NCBI GenBank assembly: GCA_003142855.1
Contig: PLNW01000153.1
Span: 1-64,000, forward strand
Reading direction: 5' to 3'
Origin: Myxococcales bacterium
Lineage (GTDB): Bacteria > Myxococcota_A > Polyangia > Fen-1088
DNA length: 64,000 bases
Part shown: piece after piece, positions 1 through 7,364 of the stretch
Numbering within the stretch: position 1 is the first letter of the stretch
Layout of the letters: every line of letters begins with the position of its first letter
Translations under genes and position numbers: made by a program
Notes under the pieces: generated by a model
What the model was told of the DNA's origin: nothing
Databases searched by the model: none
What the model saw: only the letters and a program-made list of their open reading frames with translations

Positions 1-308
1 TGTGAAGCGTAGTCGTCTCGCCAGGCTTGCTTGAAACGCAGCGCAAGACGGCCGTCGGGCAGTTCTTGCAGACGGTCGTTCGCGATCGGCGGCCTTGCCA
101 GGTATCTGCAGAGATGTTCAAGCCCGTCGCGGTCATTCGCACTCACGCGCACGTTGGCATGCACATTGAAACCGGCGACTTCCGCGCATCGCTTGCCCAT
201 GATCGCGGCCTCGGCGTCCTCGCCGGTACCTCCCAGGCGCACAACCCGACAGCCTCTGCGCGGACCAGCCGCGACCAGGCCTTGCACGGAGGCATTGGCC
301 AGATGGTC
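1..308 (-). pseudogene. IS91-type (Y2/HUH) transposase, C-terminal remnant, runs off the left edge
   Basis: Reading the minus strand from 308 down to 1 gives an open frame whose translation (…CRVVRLGG…FNVHANVRVSANDRDGLEHL… then CRYLARPP, NDRLQELPDGRL, AWRDDY) is the characteristic C-terminal block of 'putative transposase' proteins of the IS91 group, where a Cys-Arg-Tyr-x-x-Arg-Pro-Pro segment follows a conserved HA.V.V...DR..LE pattern. An in-frame TGA at 309-311 cuts it off from any N-terminal zinc-binding and HUH/tyrosine part, and nothing resembling those parts is visible up to 474. It is therefore a degraded relic; whether the 3' end is intact cannot be seen because it leaves the window. 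Family call is from memory of the conserved block, not from a search. Confidence 0.7.
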
Positions 309-474
309 TCAGAGAATTGGCCAAGAGTGTAAAGTCTCGGGGTACACCCTACGGTGCTTCTTGCCGCTCGCTCCTGAAGCGCGCCGCAGCGGCTGGGGCG
401 CGCGGCTCCAGGGTCACGACCTTGCGGCCGCATGTGAACAGGCGATGTTGCCGCAGGTTTGCTAGAAGGGGCGC

Positions 475-2697
475 ATGTCTCGCGTCCTGATTTGCCTTGC
501 AGTCCTGGCCGTCAGCCTCGGCGGCGGCTGTCGGCGTGCACCCTTGCCCAGGGCCGCACAGGCGGCGCCGGCGTCCACGGCGGCGCGTGGCGCGGCCCAG
601 ACAGCCTTGCCACTACTGGACGAGTCCGGGCCGCGGGTGGATTTGCTGGCCAGCCGGGCTTTGTGGCACCTGTTTCAGCGCGGCCTGGTCATTCCCTTTG
701 CCAGCGAGGGATTCAGAAAATACGCCCAGGAGTACACCAGTCCGTGGCGAGGGGTGACCAAGCTGCAGGATCGCGCCGGTCGCGTGCTGGGTACGGCCAC
801 CAGCAGCCTGCGCTTCCCGTGGGATGGCGAGACCGGGGCTGCCACCATCGTCGTGCGCATGAACGGCGCCACCGGGCAACGGCTGTCGCTGCGGCTCAAC
901 GGCAAGCAGCTGAAGACCGCCACCGTGGCCAGCGGTTGGCAGACCCTGGCCATCAGCGCTCCGGCCGGCGTGCTTCGGCCGGGCGAGAACGATCTCGTCA
1001 TCGCTGTGGCCAAGAAGGGCGCGCTCTTTCACTCACTGGAAGTGATCGCCGGCCCGCCACCCGAGCCGGCCGATGCCTGGCCGGCATCGTCGCCCGTGAT
1101 CGCGGCCAGCGTGGCCGGGCAAGAAAAGGCAGCTCTCGCCGGATTTCGCCGCTACTCCATGCTGCTCGAAATCCCGCGCCAGTCGTTCCTGGTGCTGGAA
1201 ACCGCGGCGCCGCAGAAGGCGGCGCACCTGCGCGTGTCGGCGCAGCCCGAGGGTCAGCCGGCGCAGATCCTGCTCGATGAGACCCAGCAGCCGGGCCAGT
1301 GGCAAGCCCACACCCTGTCGCTGGCAGCCCTGGCCGGCAAGCTGGTCACGCTGGAATTCGCCGTGGTCGACGGCGGCGATGGGCTGTGGGCCGCGCCACG
1401 CATCTTGCTGGCGGCCGCGCCTTCGCTTGCGCGCCCCAAACCGGTGCGCAACCTGGTTCTCTTGATCGGCGATGCCCTGCGTGCCGACAGCCTCGCGCTC
1501 TACAGTCAGACCAAGGTCCTCACCCCGCGCATCACCGAGGCTGGCCGCAAGAATGGCGTTGTCTTTCTCAACACCGAGGCGGCCTCGCCCTCATCCCCGC
1601 CTTCGCACGCCAGCATCCAGAGTGGAACCTTGCCGCGCGTGAGCGGCATTCTGGGCGACAAGGCCAAGCTCAACCCGGGCACGCCCATGGTCAGCGCGGT
1701 ATTGGGCGCGGACCACATCGCCACCGGATACTATGGCGACAATTCATTTGCCATGGGCCGGCTCAAGGCCGCGTCCAAGTGGACCGCCTATCACCAGCCC
1801 TCGCAGGAAGGCAAAGGCGGCGGCTGCCCTACTTTGATCAAACTGATGCTGGGCTTTGCCGATGAACAGATCAAAGCCGGACGGCGCTTCTTTCTGTCGT
1901 CCATCGCCTTCGAGCCGCACACCCCGTACGTCTATCACCAGGGCATCACTGAACACTACGTGAAGGGCGAGTTCGACCCAGCCATCGGCAAGAGCCCTGA
2001 CGGCGTCATCCTGACCGCCATCGTCAGGGGGACCCTGCAGATGACCCCGGCGCGCTGGCAACAACTGCGCGGGCTGTACGACGGCGAGGTGGAGTATTTC
2101 GATCAGTGCTTCGGCACCCTGGTCGACGGACTGGCGGCCCGCGGCCTGCGCGACGACACGGCGGTCATCGTGCTTGCGGACCATGGCGAAGGTTTCTTCG
2201 AGCACGGCAGCCTGGGCCACGCCTACGGCCACTGGTTCGAAGTCACGCAGGTGCCGCTGGTACTGTGGGTGCCGGGCCTCACCGACAAGGAAATCACTGT
2301 CGACACCACAGTCAGCCACGTAGACGTCGCGCCCACCATCCTCGACCTGATGGGTCTGCCGCCCGAGCCGCGCATGCAGGGACAGAGCCTGCTGCCCATG
2401 GCCCTGCGCCAGGGCCCGTGGACGCCGCGTGTGATTCCTTCGGAATATGGCCGCAGCTACTCGCTACGCTCCTCCCATCTGCGCTACATCGTTGACTACG
2501 GTGGCAAGGAAATGCTCTACGACACGGTGGCCGATCCCATCGAGAAGACTGACGTCAAGGACCGGCGCCCCATGGCCCTGCGCTATCTGCGTGACTGCGC
2601 CGGCCTCTACCTGGCCCATCGCAGCCGCTGGCACACGGCCGCCTGGGGCACGCTCAACAATCAGACGCCGGAATTCGTGCAGGCAACGGGGGAGTAA
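475..2697 (+). CDS. Sulfatase-fold (alkaline phosphatase superfamily) lipoprotein
   Basis: 740-residue lipoprotein: the N-terminus has a hydrophobic stretch ending in a lipobox (LGGGC, Cys19), so it should be lipidated after export. Residues about 60-320 look like beta-sandwich material (a segment with RLSLRLNGKQL and a RPGENDLVIAV turn resembles carbohydrate-binding jelly rolls). The sulfatase core starts near residue 324 (NLVLLIGDALRADSL, first metal-binding Asp) and includes ADHGEGF at 568-574, the usual second metal site, then a DVAPTILDLMGLP tail typical of the family. At the position of the formylglycine signature C/S-x-P-x-R there is S374-P-P-S-H378, so Arg is replaced by His and Ser by no Cys; many phosphoesterase or phosphotransferase members look like this. 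It may act as a phospho- or sulfoester hydrolase or a phosphotransferase; substrate unknown. An AAGGGG purine run lies just before the ATG. Confidence 0.85.
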   Translation: MSRVLICLAVLAVSLGGGCRRAPLPRAAQAAPASTAARGAAQTALPLLDESGPRVDLLASRALWHLFQRGLVIPFASEGFRKYAQEYTSPWRGVTKLQDRAGRVLGTATSSLRFPWDGETGAATIVVRMNGATGQRLSLRLNGKQLKTATVASGWQTLAISAPAGVLRPGENDLVIAVAKKGALFHSLEVIAGPPPEPADAWPASSPVIAASVAGQEKAALAGFRRYSMLLEIPRQSFLVLETAAPQKAAHLRVSAQPEGQPAQILLDETQQPGQWQAHTLSLAALAGKLVTLEFAVVDGGDGLWAAPRILLAAAPSLARPKPVRNLVLLIGDALRADSLALYSQTKVLTPRITEAGRKNGVVFLNTEAASPSSPPSHASIQSGTLPRVSGILGDKAKLNPGTPMVSAVLGADHIATGYYGDNSFAMGRLKAASKWTAYHQPSQEGKGGGCPTLIKLMLGFADEQIKAGRRFFLSSIAFEPHTPYVYHQGITEHYVKGEFDPAIGKSPDGVILTAIVRGTLQMTPARWQQLRGLYDGEVEYFDQCFGTLVDGLAARGLRDDTAVIVLADHGEGFFEHGSLGHAYGHWFEVTQVPLVLWVPGLTDKEITVDTTVSHVDVAPTILDLMGLPPEPRMQGQSLLPMALRQGPWTPRVIPSEYGRSYSLRSSHLRYIVDYGGKEMLYDTVADPIEKTDVKDRRPMALRYLRDCAGLYLAHRSRWHTAAWGTLNNQTPEFVQATGE

Positions 2698-2847
2698 GAC
2701 AGTCGCTGGGAAACCGGAGGGGCACCGTGAACGAACTGACGTGGTTCGAATTGCCTCCTGAATCGGCGTCCAAGTAGCCGGCCCAGCCGCAGCGATGCCT
2801 TCCAGAGGATCCCGGTGCGGCATCGGCCCAGCGATGGCGGCGTCGTT

Positions 2848-3156
2848 TCAGAAGCGTGGCCCCCTGCCCCTCGCCGCATGCCAGAACGCAACGACCCTTA
2901 CCACCCCGGCGGGTTCGTCAATCTCGTAGTAGATGTGATAGCGAATGCGGGGGAGAAGCAACCGCCGCACCGAGCGGAAGACCGTCTGACGATAGATGGC
3001 CCCGCTCAGGGGCGCGAAAGTCAGTCGTTCACCGGCCGCCTCGAACTCGTCCACGACCAGAGTCGGGGCCGCCTGGCGGTTTGTCTTCCACCAAGCCGCG
3101 ACTTCGTCGATCTGTGCCTGGGCTCGGGGGGCGACCCGAACTTGGTAGCGAGGCAT
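2848..3156 (-). CDS. ParE/RelE-family toxin of a type II toxin-antitoxin pair
   Basis: 102-residue protein with the ParE/RelE outline: N-terminal beta strand (YQVRVAPRAQAQIDEV), helix with AAWWKTNRQAAP, an EFEAAGERL helix, then the core RSVRRLLLPRIRYHIYYEID and a C-terminal VRVVAFWHAARGRGP strand ending in the family's usual xWHaxRg motif. Members either cleave mRNA on the ribosome or poison gyrase; which one cannot be read from sequence. Its ATG overlaps the antitoxin stop codon by one base (TAATG), so it is translationally coupled downstream of the antitoxin, the normal order for this class. The 149 bp between the sulfatase gene and this gene show nothing recognisable. Confidence 0.85.
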   Translation of the reverse strand: MPRYQVRVAPRAQAQIDEVAAWWKTNRQAAPTLVVDEFEAAGERLTFAPLSGAIYRQTVFRSVRRLLLPRIRYHIYYEIDEPAGVVRVVAFWHAARGRGPRF

Positions 3157-3392
3157 TATCCGTGCTTCGCCCTAAGCATCGCGACGACCTCGCCTGCGGG
3201 AATGCCTTCGCCTCGGTCCATTTCCGCTTGGCCGGCGCGGATGGCGTCGTGCAGACGCGCGCGATCGTCGTCGTCCAAGTCGTCTCCGTCCTCCACCACG
3301 GCGAGCGCGACTTCGCACCCATCGGGGAGATCGATGGGCTCGTCCACCAGGAGCCTGCCTCCGCGAACTTGCCCTCGGATCGTCAACGTCAT
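3156..3392 (-). CDS. Antitoxin partner of the ParE/RelE-like toxin
   Basis: About 78 residues from the ATG at 3392 (MTLTIRGQVRGG); the frame stays open 13 codons further upstream but those residues are not antitoxin-like. The protein has a short beta-rich N-terminus (RGGRLLVDEPIDLPDG) and an acidic then amphipathic C-terminus (EDGDDLDDDDRARLHDAIRAG), ending with GEVVAMLRAKHG, as in many small antitoxins paired with ParE. It is expected to bind the toxin through the C-terminal part and to autorepress the operon through the N-terminal part; this is family knowledge, no operator was identified. The stop codon overlaps the toxin start by one base. Confidence 0.75.
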   Translation of the reverse strand: MTLTIRGQVRGGRLLVDEPIDLPDGCEVALAVVEDGDDLDDDDRARLHDAIRAGQAEMDRGEGIPAGEVVAMLRAKHG

Positions 3393-3506
3393 GATCTCTA
3401 GTGTAGGCGTAGCGTCGCGAGGCTGCAACATGGCACGAAGGCGTGGCGCCCCGCAGCGACCGGGCCAGACCCGCGGAAAGCTGCGGCTCGCCCAACCGCA
3501 CCAAAC

Positions 3507-4445
3507 CTAGCTCGCCGGCCGCGCCGGCTGGCCCTTGCGGCGGATGAGTTCCAGTTCGCTCTCGGAGAACGTGTATTGTTCTCCGCAGAAGTTGCAGCCA
3601 ACCCGAGCCTGGTTGTCCTCGAGGATCATAGCCCGCAGATCCTCTTCGTGAAGCATCTCCAGTGTGGCGGCAGCGCGCACACGGCTGCACGTGCACGCAA
3701 AGGTCACCGGCCGACTGTCGAGAATCCGCAAGGTCTCGGGCATGGGCGCCAGCAACCGGCGCGCGAGCGTTTCAGCGTCCACCCCCGGCGCTTCCAGCAG
3801 GACCTGACTGAGTCGCCGCTCGTCCCATGTCTGGCGAATGAACTCGACCAAGGCCGCGCCCTCAGCTTGGGGCAGGGTCTGCACCAGTAGTCCCGCTGAA
3901 ACCATGACCCTGCCCTCGCCATCGACCAGGGTGTCACAGTGGAGCACGCTGTCGATCTGCTCGCTGGTCGAGAGGTAGTGTTCAATGTCGCCGTCGATCT
4001 CCCCGGTTTGCAGCGCAGTCTGACCGGCGTAGTTCTGCGCCAGGCCCAAGTCGCGAACCACGTTCACCACGCCTTGCTTTCCCACCGCCTCTGCCAGCGA
4101 CAAGCGGGCTGGCTGGGATGCTCCGACCCAGGGAACGCCGTCAACATGCCTCAGGTAACCGCGCACGCGACCAGAAGACCGCGCATCCACCGTGATTCCG
4201 CCCAGTGGTCCATTGCCAAGAATCTGCAAAGTCACCTGTTCTTCATCCTTGGTCAGCGTCGCCAGCAGCAACCCAGAAGTGATCGCGCGACCCAGCGCAA
4301 CCGCGGCCACGCCCAGCGCGTTGTGCCGGCGCGTGATCTCGCGCACCGTCTGGGTCGTGGTCGCGGCCACCACGCGAGCGCGGCCATTCTCCAGGAGGCA
4401 ACGAATGATCTGGTCGTGCTCGGTCACGTCTCGGCTTTCTCGCAC
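3507..4445 (-). CDS. hslO: Hsp33, redox-regulated cytosolic chaperone
   Basis: 312 residues, the normal size for Hsp33, which is a holdase activated by oxidation of a zinc-binding cysteine tetrad. The tetrad is intact: C251-T-C253 and C284-N-F-C287 (FACTCSR and GCNFCGE). The N-terminal domain carries the family patterns TLTKDEEQVTLQI and LGGITVDARSSGRVRGYL. The gene lies 8 bp downstream of the membrane protein at 4454-5818 and in the same direction, so the two are probably cotranscribed. An alternative GTG start six codons in (VTEHDQIIRC) is possible. Role: protecting unfolding proteins during oxidative (hypochlorite-type) stress. Confidence 0.95.
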   Translation of the reverse strand: MRESRDVTEHDQIIRCLLENGRARVVAATTTQTVREITRRHNALGVAAVALGRAITSGLLLATLTKDEEQVTLQILGNGPLGGITVDARSSGRVRGYLRHVDGVPWVGASQPARLSLAEAVGKQGVVNVVRDLGLAQNYAGQTALQTGEIDGDIEHYLSTSEQIDSVLHCDTLVDGEGRVMVSAGLLVQTLPQAEGAALVEFIRQTWDERRLSQVLLEAPGVDAETLARRLLAPMPETLRILDSRPVTFACTCSRVRAAATLEMLHEEDLRAMILEDNQARVGCNFCGEQYTFSESELELIRRKGQPARPAS

Positions 4446-4453
4446 AAGATCGA

Positions 4454-5818
4454 TCAGTCCTTCGACGAAAAGACTATGGCTCCAGGATCCTGTTCGCGTC
4501 CCGAGGCTTGCGCGCGGGCTTTTTCGATCGCTGCAAGCTCCTCGCCGATGCGCGGGAAGGCGTAGCGAATCTGGCCCTGGTCGTCCGCCACCACATCGCC
4601 GCCCAAGGCGACCAGAGACTGGGACAGCGCTTGGGCCGTGGCCGGCTCGGGCGCCAGTTCTTCGATCGATGCGGCTTGGCCTTGCCTGGCCAGCACGGAT
4701 TGCAGCAAGCGCCGACGGGCATTGCGTCTGCGTCGGCCCGGCTCGCGCGCCCGCTCGACCAGCCAGCGACCCAACGGCACCGCAAACAACAACCCCGAGA
4801 AGGCCAGCGGGTAATCGTGCAGCAAGAACTCCTGGCCCGGGATGGGCGCGGCCAGGCCCGCCTCAAAGGCCGGCACGATCCACAGCGGCGCCAGCAGGTT
4901 GAACCCGTTGAACAGACTGATGGCCACGTTGGTCCCGGTGCGATTTCCGGTCAGCGGCGGCCGCGACTCCAGACGCTCCCAGGCCCGGCGCACCGTGGGT
5001 TCAGGCTGTCCGCTCTGCACGGCCGTCTTGCGCATGTCCTTGAACACGTACACCACCACACCATCGTCGGTGACCTCAGGCTCGCCGCCATAGTTGACCA
5101 GCAGACGCGTGGCCTCTTCCTCGGCGCGCGCGAAATCCCATCCCATCAACATCACCAGGTCCACTGCGGCGATGCGGCCGTTCTTGTGCCGAATGTGGGC
5201 CAGCACCTCCTTTTCGTCGGCCAAGGGATCCAGCGGCGGCTTGGGCGGGCCGAACACGAACTCGAAGACCTTCTTGTACAGCGGCTTGTCAGGCAGCCGG
5301 CGGCGGCGTCGGGTGAAGCCGCCAGCACTGCCCGGACCCCAGCCCCACATCCAAAACAGCGGCCAAGTGAAGTCGATATCTCCGCCGCTGTCGCGGTCGT
5401 CCGAACTGCGCCGCGCGAACAGGACCGCGATCAACATGACGACGAACGCCACGAAATACACGACCAGGGTTGTCACGATGGAAATCTTGAAAAGAAAGGA
5501 GAACCCCCTCCACAGCGCGTTCCCCACCTTGGCCAGCCTCTCGCGCAGAGAGACCGCATCCCGGCGCGCGAACGCGGGATCGAATTGATAGATCAGTTCG
5601 CCGCTCTCGGTGGCGGCTAGGTGGCTGCGAAATTCCTTGAGCAGGCCAGCCAGCGCTTCCTCGGCCACCGGTACCGGCAGGCCGGATTTCGCGACGGCGT
5701 CGGCCTTGGTCAATTGCCCACCCTGGCCCTTGAGCGCTTCAAGCAGAATGCGACGCGCATCGCGCTCGGAGTACGGCTTTGCTGCAAACGTGGGTTCGGC
5801 CCCCATGGTTCCTGTCAT
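4454..5818 (-). CDS. Membrane protein with three winged-helix-like repeats (function unknown)
   Basis: 454 residues. I do not recognise a named family, but the architecture is readable: an N-terminal alpha/beta domain (residues about 17-85, ARRILLEALKGQGGQLTKAD … GELIYQFDP), a strong membrane helix (about 110-135, ISIVTTLVVYFVAFVVMLIAV), a basic linker with RRRRRLP, a second domain (about 200-265, EVLAHIRHKNGRIAAVDLVM … DDGVVVYVF), two more hydrophobic segments (about 300-370) and a third domain (about 385-450, LLQSVLARQGQAASIEELAP … GQIRYAFP). The three domains share the same pattern: helix, helix, a G-rich turn, and a terminal strand ending Y-x-F, as in winged helices. It is probably an inner-membrane protein. 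It is cotranscribed with hslO, with 8 bp between the genes, and divergent from the histidine kinase. Confidence 0.6.
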   Translation of the reverse strand: MTGTMGAEPTFAAKPYSERDARRILLEALKGQGGQLTKADAVAKSGLPVPVAEEALAGLLKEFRSHLAATESGELIYQFDPAFARRDAVSLRERLAKVGNALWRGFSFLFKISIVTTLVVYFVAFVVMLIAVLFARRSSDDRDSGGDIDFTWPLFWMWGWGPGSAGGFTRRRRRLPDKPLYKKVFEFVFGPPKPPLDPLADEKEVLAHIRHKNGRIAAVDLVMLMGWDFARAEEEATRLLVNYGGEPEVTDDGVVVYVFKDMRKTAVQSGQPEPTVRRAWERLESRPPLTGNRTGTNVAISLFNGFNLLAPLWIVPAFEAGLAAPIPGQEFLLHDYPLAFSGLLFAVPLGRWLVERAREPGRRRRNARRRLLQSVLARQGQAASIEELAPEPATAQALSQSLVALGGDVVADDQGQIRYAFPRIGEELAAIEKARAQASGREQDPGAIVFSSKD

Positions 5819-5934
5819 GCCTCACATTGGCGCAATCGCCAAGATGTTCTGTCACGGTTGCACGGCCGCGACTCGCGGCTATATTTGCTTGGTTCGCGCC
5901 CGCGGCATGGCATTGGGGCGCGGAAAGGGACGCG

Positions 5935-7032
5935 GTGGACAAGAATCTCGCTGCACAGTCGCGCCGGATGGACACAGTGGTGGCCGCGATGCCCGATGGC
6001 CTGGTGCTCTATGCCCGCGACGGGACGATCCAGCACGTCAACCCTGCGGCCGAGAAACTCCTGGGTTTGTCGAGTGACCAAGCCGCCGCGCCCACCGAGG
6101 AACGCCTGCGCGGTGTGAGAGTGCTCGATGCCAGCGGCAAGCCCGTCGCACCCGAGCAGCGGCCAGCGGCGCGTGCCTTGCGCGGCGAGGCGGTTTTCCA
6201 CGAGGTGCTGATCCTGGACGGGCCGCCTCCCCTGGGACGGCGTTCGCTGTCTGTCAGTGCCGTCCCCATCCCGGGGCCTGACGGCGCCGTGGATGGGGTG
6301 GTCGCCAGCTTGGTCGACGTCACGTACCTGCAGCAGGTGCAAGAGCAGCGCGATGACCTAGTCCGCATGGTGTCGCACGATCTGCGCACGCCACTGTCCG
6401 CCTTGCTCTTGCAGGCGCAGATGCTGCAACGATCGCTGCAACCTGGAGATCCTCACGCCAAGCGCGTGGCCGCGATCATTGCCAACGGCCAGCGCCTGGC
6501 CACCATGATCCGCGACCTGGTCGAGGTGGTTCGTCTCGAAAGCGGCCAATTCCAGCTGGCCCGGAAACCCATCGACGTACAGCGCTTCATCACGGACCTG
6601 TGCGAGAGGCTGGGGGAAACCCTGCCCACGGAGCGCCTGCGCCTATCATCCGAGCCGCACTTGCCTCTTGTGCCAGCGGATCCCGATCGTCTGGAACGCA
6701 TGCTGGTTCACCTGCTCAGCAACGCGCTCAAGTATTCAGATGCCTCGGCCGAAGTCGGCGTGCACACCAGCTGCGCCGATGGATTCGTCACAATCGCCGT
6801 CGCCGACCATGGCGTTGGCATTTCCCGGCGAGAATTGCCCCAGGTGTTCGCACGCCGCTCGCGCAGCAACGAGGGCGGCCGGCAAGAGAGCCTGGGCCTC
6901 GGGCTCTACATCACCGCCTTGTTGGTCCGCGCCCAGGGCGGTCGCATCGAAGTCGAAAGTGAACTCGGCCAAGGCAGCGTGTTTCGCGTCCATCTTCCCG
7001 TCGACAATGGAGTTGCCGCGCCTGTCCCTTAG
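5935..7032 (+). CDS. PAS-domain sensor histidine kinase, soluble
   Basis: About 365 residues from the proposed GTG at 5935, which follows a GGAAAGGGA Shine-Dalgarno run; the frame is open further upstream but would overlap the divergent gene. A PAS domain (residues about 12-135, MPDGLVLYARDGTIQHVNPA and a VDVTYLQQV exit) leads into a HisKA dimerisation helix with the phosphoaccepting His148 in MVSHDLRTPLS, then an HATPase_c domain with N box (HLLSNALKYS), G1 (DHGVGIS) and G2 (SLGLGLYI). No transmembrane helix is present in this start version, so it would sense a cytosolic signal through the PAS domain. No response regulator is adjacent, so it is an orphan kinase. The 116 bp upstream is the shared promoter region with the 4454-5818 gene. 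Confidence 0.88.
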   Translation: MDKNLAAQSRRMDTVVAAMPDGLVLYARDGTIQHVNPAAEKLLGLSSDQAAAPTEERLRGVRVLDASGKPVAPEQRPAARALRGEAVFHEVLILDGPPPLGRRSLSVSAVPIPGPDGAVDGVVASLVDVTYLQQVQEQRDDLVRMVSHDLRTPLSALLLQAQMLQRSLQPGDPHAKRVAAIIANGQRLATMIRDLVEVVRLESGQFQLARKPIDVQRFITDLCERLGETLPTERLRLSSEPHLPLVPADPDRLERMLVHLLSNALKYSDASAEVGVHTSCADGFVTIAVADHGVGISRRELPQVFARRSRSNEGGRQESLGLGLYITALLVRAQGGRIEVESELGQGSVFRVHLPVDNGVAAPVP

Positions 7033-7113
7033 CCGCACCCGGAAGCTCCGCCCAAGTCTCTTGCGCAGCCGTTCTGGCGACCTGCGCGGACGTCAGGGTC
7101 CTTCTGCTGTACC

Positions 7114-7299
7114 ATGGCTCTGAGATTTCTTCTCATGCCCATTTGCGCCGCGCTTGCCTCGACCTTGCTGCTTGCCCAGACGGTTCTCCCCGCCGCGCCC
7201 GCGCCGCTTTCCGTGCGTCTCACATCGGATGTCTCCGAGTGTCCGTCCTCGCTCCAGGTTCAGTCCGCACTCCGGCAGGTTCTGGGAGACGGACAGTAG
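7114..7299 (+). pseudogene. Possible 5' remnant of a secreted protein gene
   Basis: A 61-codon frame begins with a convincing signal peptide (MALRFLLMPICAALASTLLL … AAPAP) followed by SVRLTSDVSECPSSLQVQSA and stops after LRQVLGDGQ. The mature part resembles the first 25 residues of myxobacterial exported proteins in which a Cys-Pro-Ser motif starts a longer periplasmic domain, so this looks like a gene that has lost its 3' part. The rest of 7033-7364 shows no coding signal. It could instead be a genuine small secreted protein. Weakly supported. Confidence 0.35.
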
Positions 7300-7364
7300 T
7301 CGGCCGGCGGGTGGGTGCTCTCTTATGGCCGCCCCGTAGCCCGGATCCGATCCACAACACGACT

